From: an uncultured Flavobacteriales bacterium
Lineage (GTDB): Bacteria; Bacteroidota; Bacteroidia; Flavobacteriales; Crocinitomicaceae
Length of the DNA stretch: 6,902 nt
NCBI GenBank assembly: GCA_946886545.1
Contig: CAMPIU010000164.1
Span: 1-6,902, forward strand
Direction of reading: 5' to 3'
In this document: one piece after another, positions 6,098 through 6,902 of the stretch
Numbering within the stretch: the first letter of the stretch is position 1
How the letters are laid out: each line of letters opens with the position of its first letter
Made by a program: the position numbers and the translations under genes
Notes under the pieces: model-generated
Database searches by the model: none
Told to the model about the DNA's origin: nothing
What the model saw: the letters and a program-made list of their open reading frames with translations, nothing else

Positions 6098-6902
6098 GCG
6101 TAAATTCCGAAGAGGAAAAGATAAGATGGGATGAACTGGTTTTATCTAAAGGAGCTTCTGTATTTTCAGAGTCAATATACCTGGATGCAACTGCTGAAAA
6201 TTGGTTGCTCTTATATGCCGGGGATTTTAAATCGGGAATGGCTTGCCCTTATGTTGTAAAGGGAGGAGTGAAAATTTTGGTTACCCCGTTTTTTAATCGT
6301 TTTATGGAATGGGTCGGTAATTCTGTTCCGGAAGAAGAGATACTTAATGCCTTGAAAAGTGAATTTCCGGTGGCAGATCTCCAGGTTGGAAAAGGATTTG
6401 GGTTAAATCAACGGATTTACCAAAACCTGCTTCCGGGAAAACTAAAGTTAAATCAGCAGGCCAAAAGATCTTTGAATAAATCAGTAGAATTCACGGTGAA
6501 AAAGGAAGAGAATATTCCGCAGATGATGGAATTGCTGAGAAATGAACTCCTGAACCGCATTCATGGAATCAATGAGCATACGCTTCCGATCCTGGAAAAA
6601 CTGGTTACCTCTTATAAGGATAAACGCCTGGTACAATTTAATTTGTACAAAGAGAATGAATGGCTGGGAGGAGTTTGGACTTTGGAAACCGATTCTGCGG
6701 TGCTTTATTTGAAAGGAACAACTACTGAAGAAGCTAAAAAATCAGGCGGGATGTACAAACTGATGCTGACCGCAATTGAGGATGCCGCTTCTAAAGAAAA
6801 AGTGTTTGATTTCGGAGGCTCAAATGTGGAATCCGTTCGAAGATTTAATTTGAATTTCGGCGCAGAAGATGTTGTATATTCGCAATTGAGCTGGAATAAG
6901 GC
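6085..6902 (+). CDS. FemAB/GNAT-like acyltransferase, 3' end beyond the window
   Basis: Translation from the ATG at 6085 stays open to the edge, giving 272 complete codons starting MQFVSVNSEEEKIRWDELV. The layout matches the double-GNAT, FemAB-like group (Acetyltransf_6 type). An N-terminal half (about 1-115) contains a CPYVVKGGVKILVTPFFNRFMEW-like stretch (from residue 54). The C-terminal GNAT half (about 133 onward) has LGGVWTLE (194-201), YLKGTTTEEAKKSGG (208-222) and the closing FDFGGSNVESVRRFNLNFGAE (241-261), the usual 'DF-G-S...F...FGA' signature. Members transfer acyl or aminoacyl groups to cell-wall or polysaccharide precursors in the cytoplasm. The start lies 13 bases inside the deacetylase gene in another frame, so the two are translationally linked; together they suggest amide-group remodelling of a sugar (one removes, the other adds an acyl group), which is inference. 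The C-terminus is missing. Confidence 0.82.
   Translation, partial: MQFVSVNSEEEKIRWDELVLSKGASVFSESIYLDATAENWLLLYAGDFKSGMACPYVVKGGVKILVTPFFNRFMEWVGNSVPEEEILNALKSEFPVADLQVGKGFGLNQRIYQNLLPGKLKLNQQAKRSLNKSVEFTVKKEENIPQMMELLRNELLNRIHGINEHTLPILEKLVTSYKDKRLVQFNLYKENEWLGGVWTLETDSAVLYLKGTTTEEAKKSGGMYKLMLTAIEDAASKEKVFDFGGSNVESVRRFNLNFGAEDVVYSQLSWNK

Overview
The window looks like a piece of a Bacteroidota chromosome, most likely from Flavobacteriales or a near relative. The reasons are a moderately low G+C content, A-rich translation starts without clear Shine-Dalgarno sequences, a TonB-dependent receptor with an N-terminal carboxypeptidase-regulatory-like domain, and intergenic repeats built on 'taatgtcct/taatatcct' words. 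The species cannot be named from this sequence. Nothing here is a CRISPR array, phage, insertion sequence, tRNA or rRNA, and no convincing new defence or metabolic system was found. The unusual points lie mainly at gene edges and in the intergenic DNA.

Layout. Positions 1-486 are the C-terminal half of a PLP-dependent L-threonine aldolase; its first 81 bases carry an in-frame stop and lack the catalytic lysine. It overlaps by 4 bases a putative outer-membrane lipoprotein of unknown function (483-1142). The last codons of that lipoprotein lie inside an imperfect hairpin repeat (1119-1190). The repeat ends nine bases before a small acidic protein of unknown function (1200-1529), which is followed by a terminator. 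A two-gene operon comes next: a TonB-dependent receptor (1621-3768) and a secreted helical, TPR-like protein (3778-4422). It is closed by a near-perfect palindromic terminator shared with the convergent CYTH-domain gene (4461-4913, minus strand). A divergent intergenic region of about 190 bases carries a second copy of the repeat. The window ends with a WalW-like NodB-family polysaccharide deacetylase (start taken at 5105, end 6097) overlapping by 13 bases a FemAB/GNAT-like acyltransferase that runs off the window (6085 onward).

How the genes may work together. The receptor and its periplasmic partner probably form one envelope uptake or surface unit, but no SusD-like gene or substrate clue is present. 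The deacetylase and acyltransferase probably belong to a glycan-modification or polysaccharide cluster continuing to the right. The CYTH protein is a stand-alone triphosphate-tunnel enzyme. The left part (aldolase, lipoprotein, small acidic protein) looks like ordinary neighbouring genes without an obvious shared pathway.
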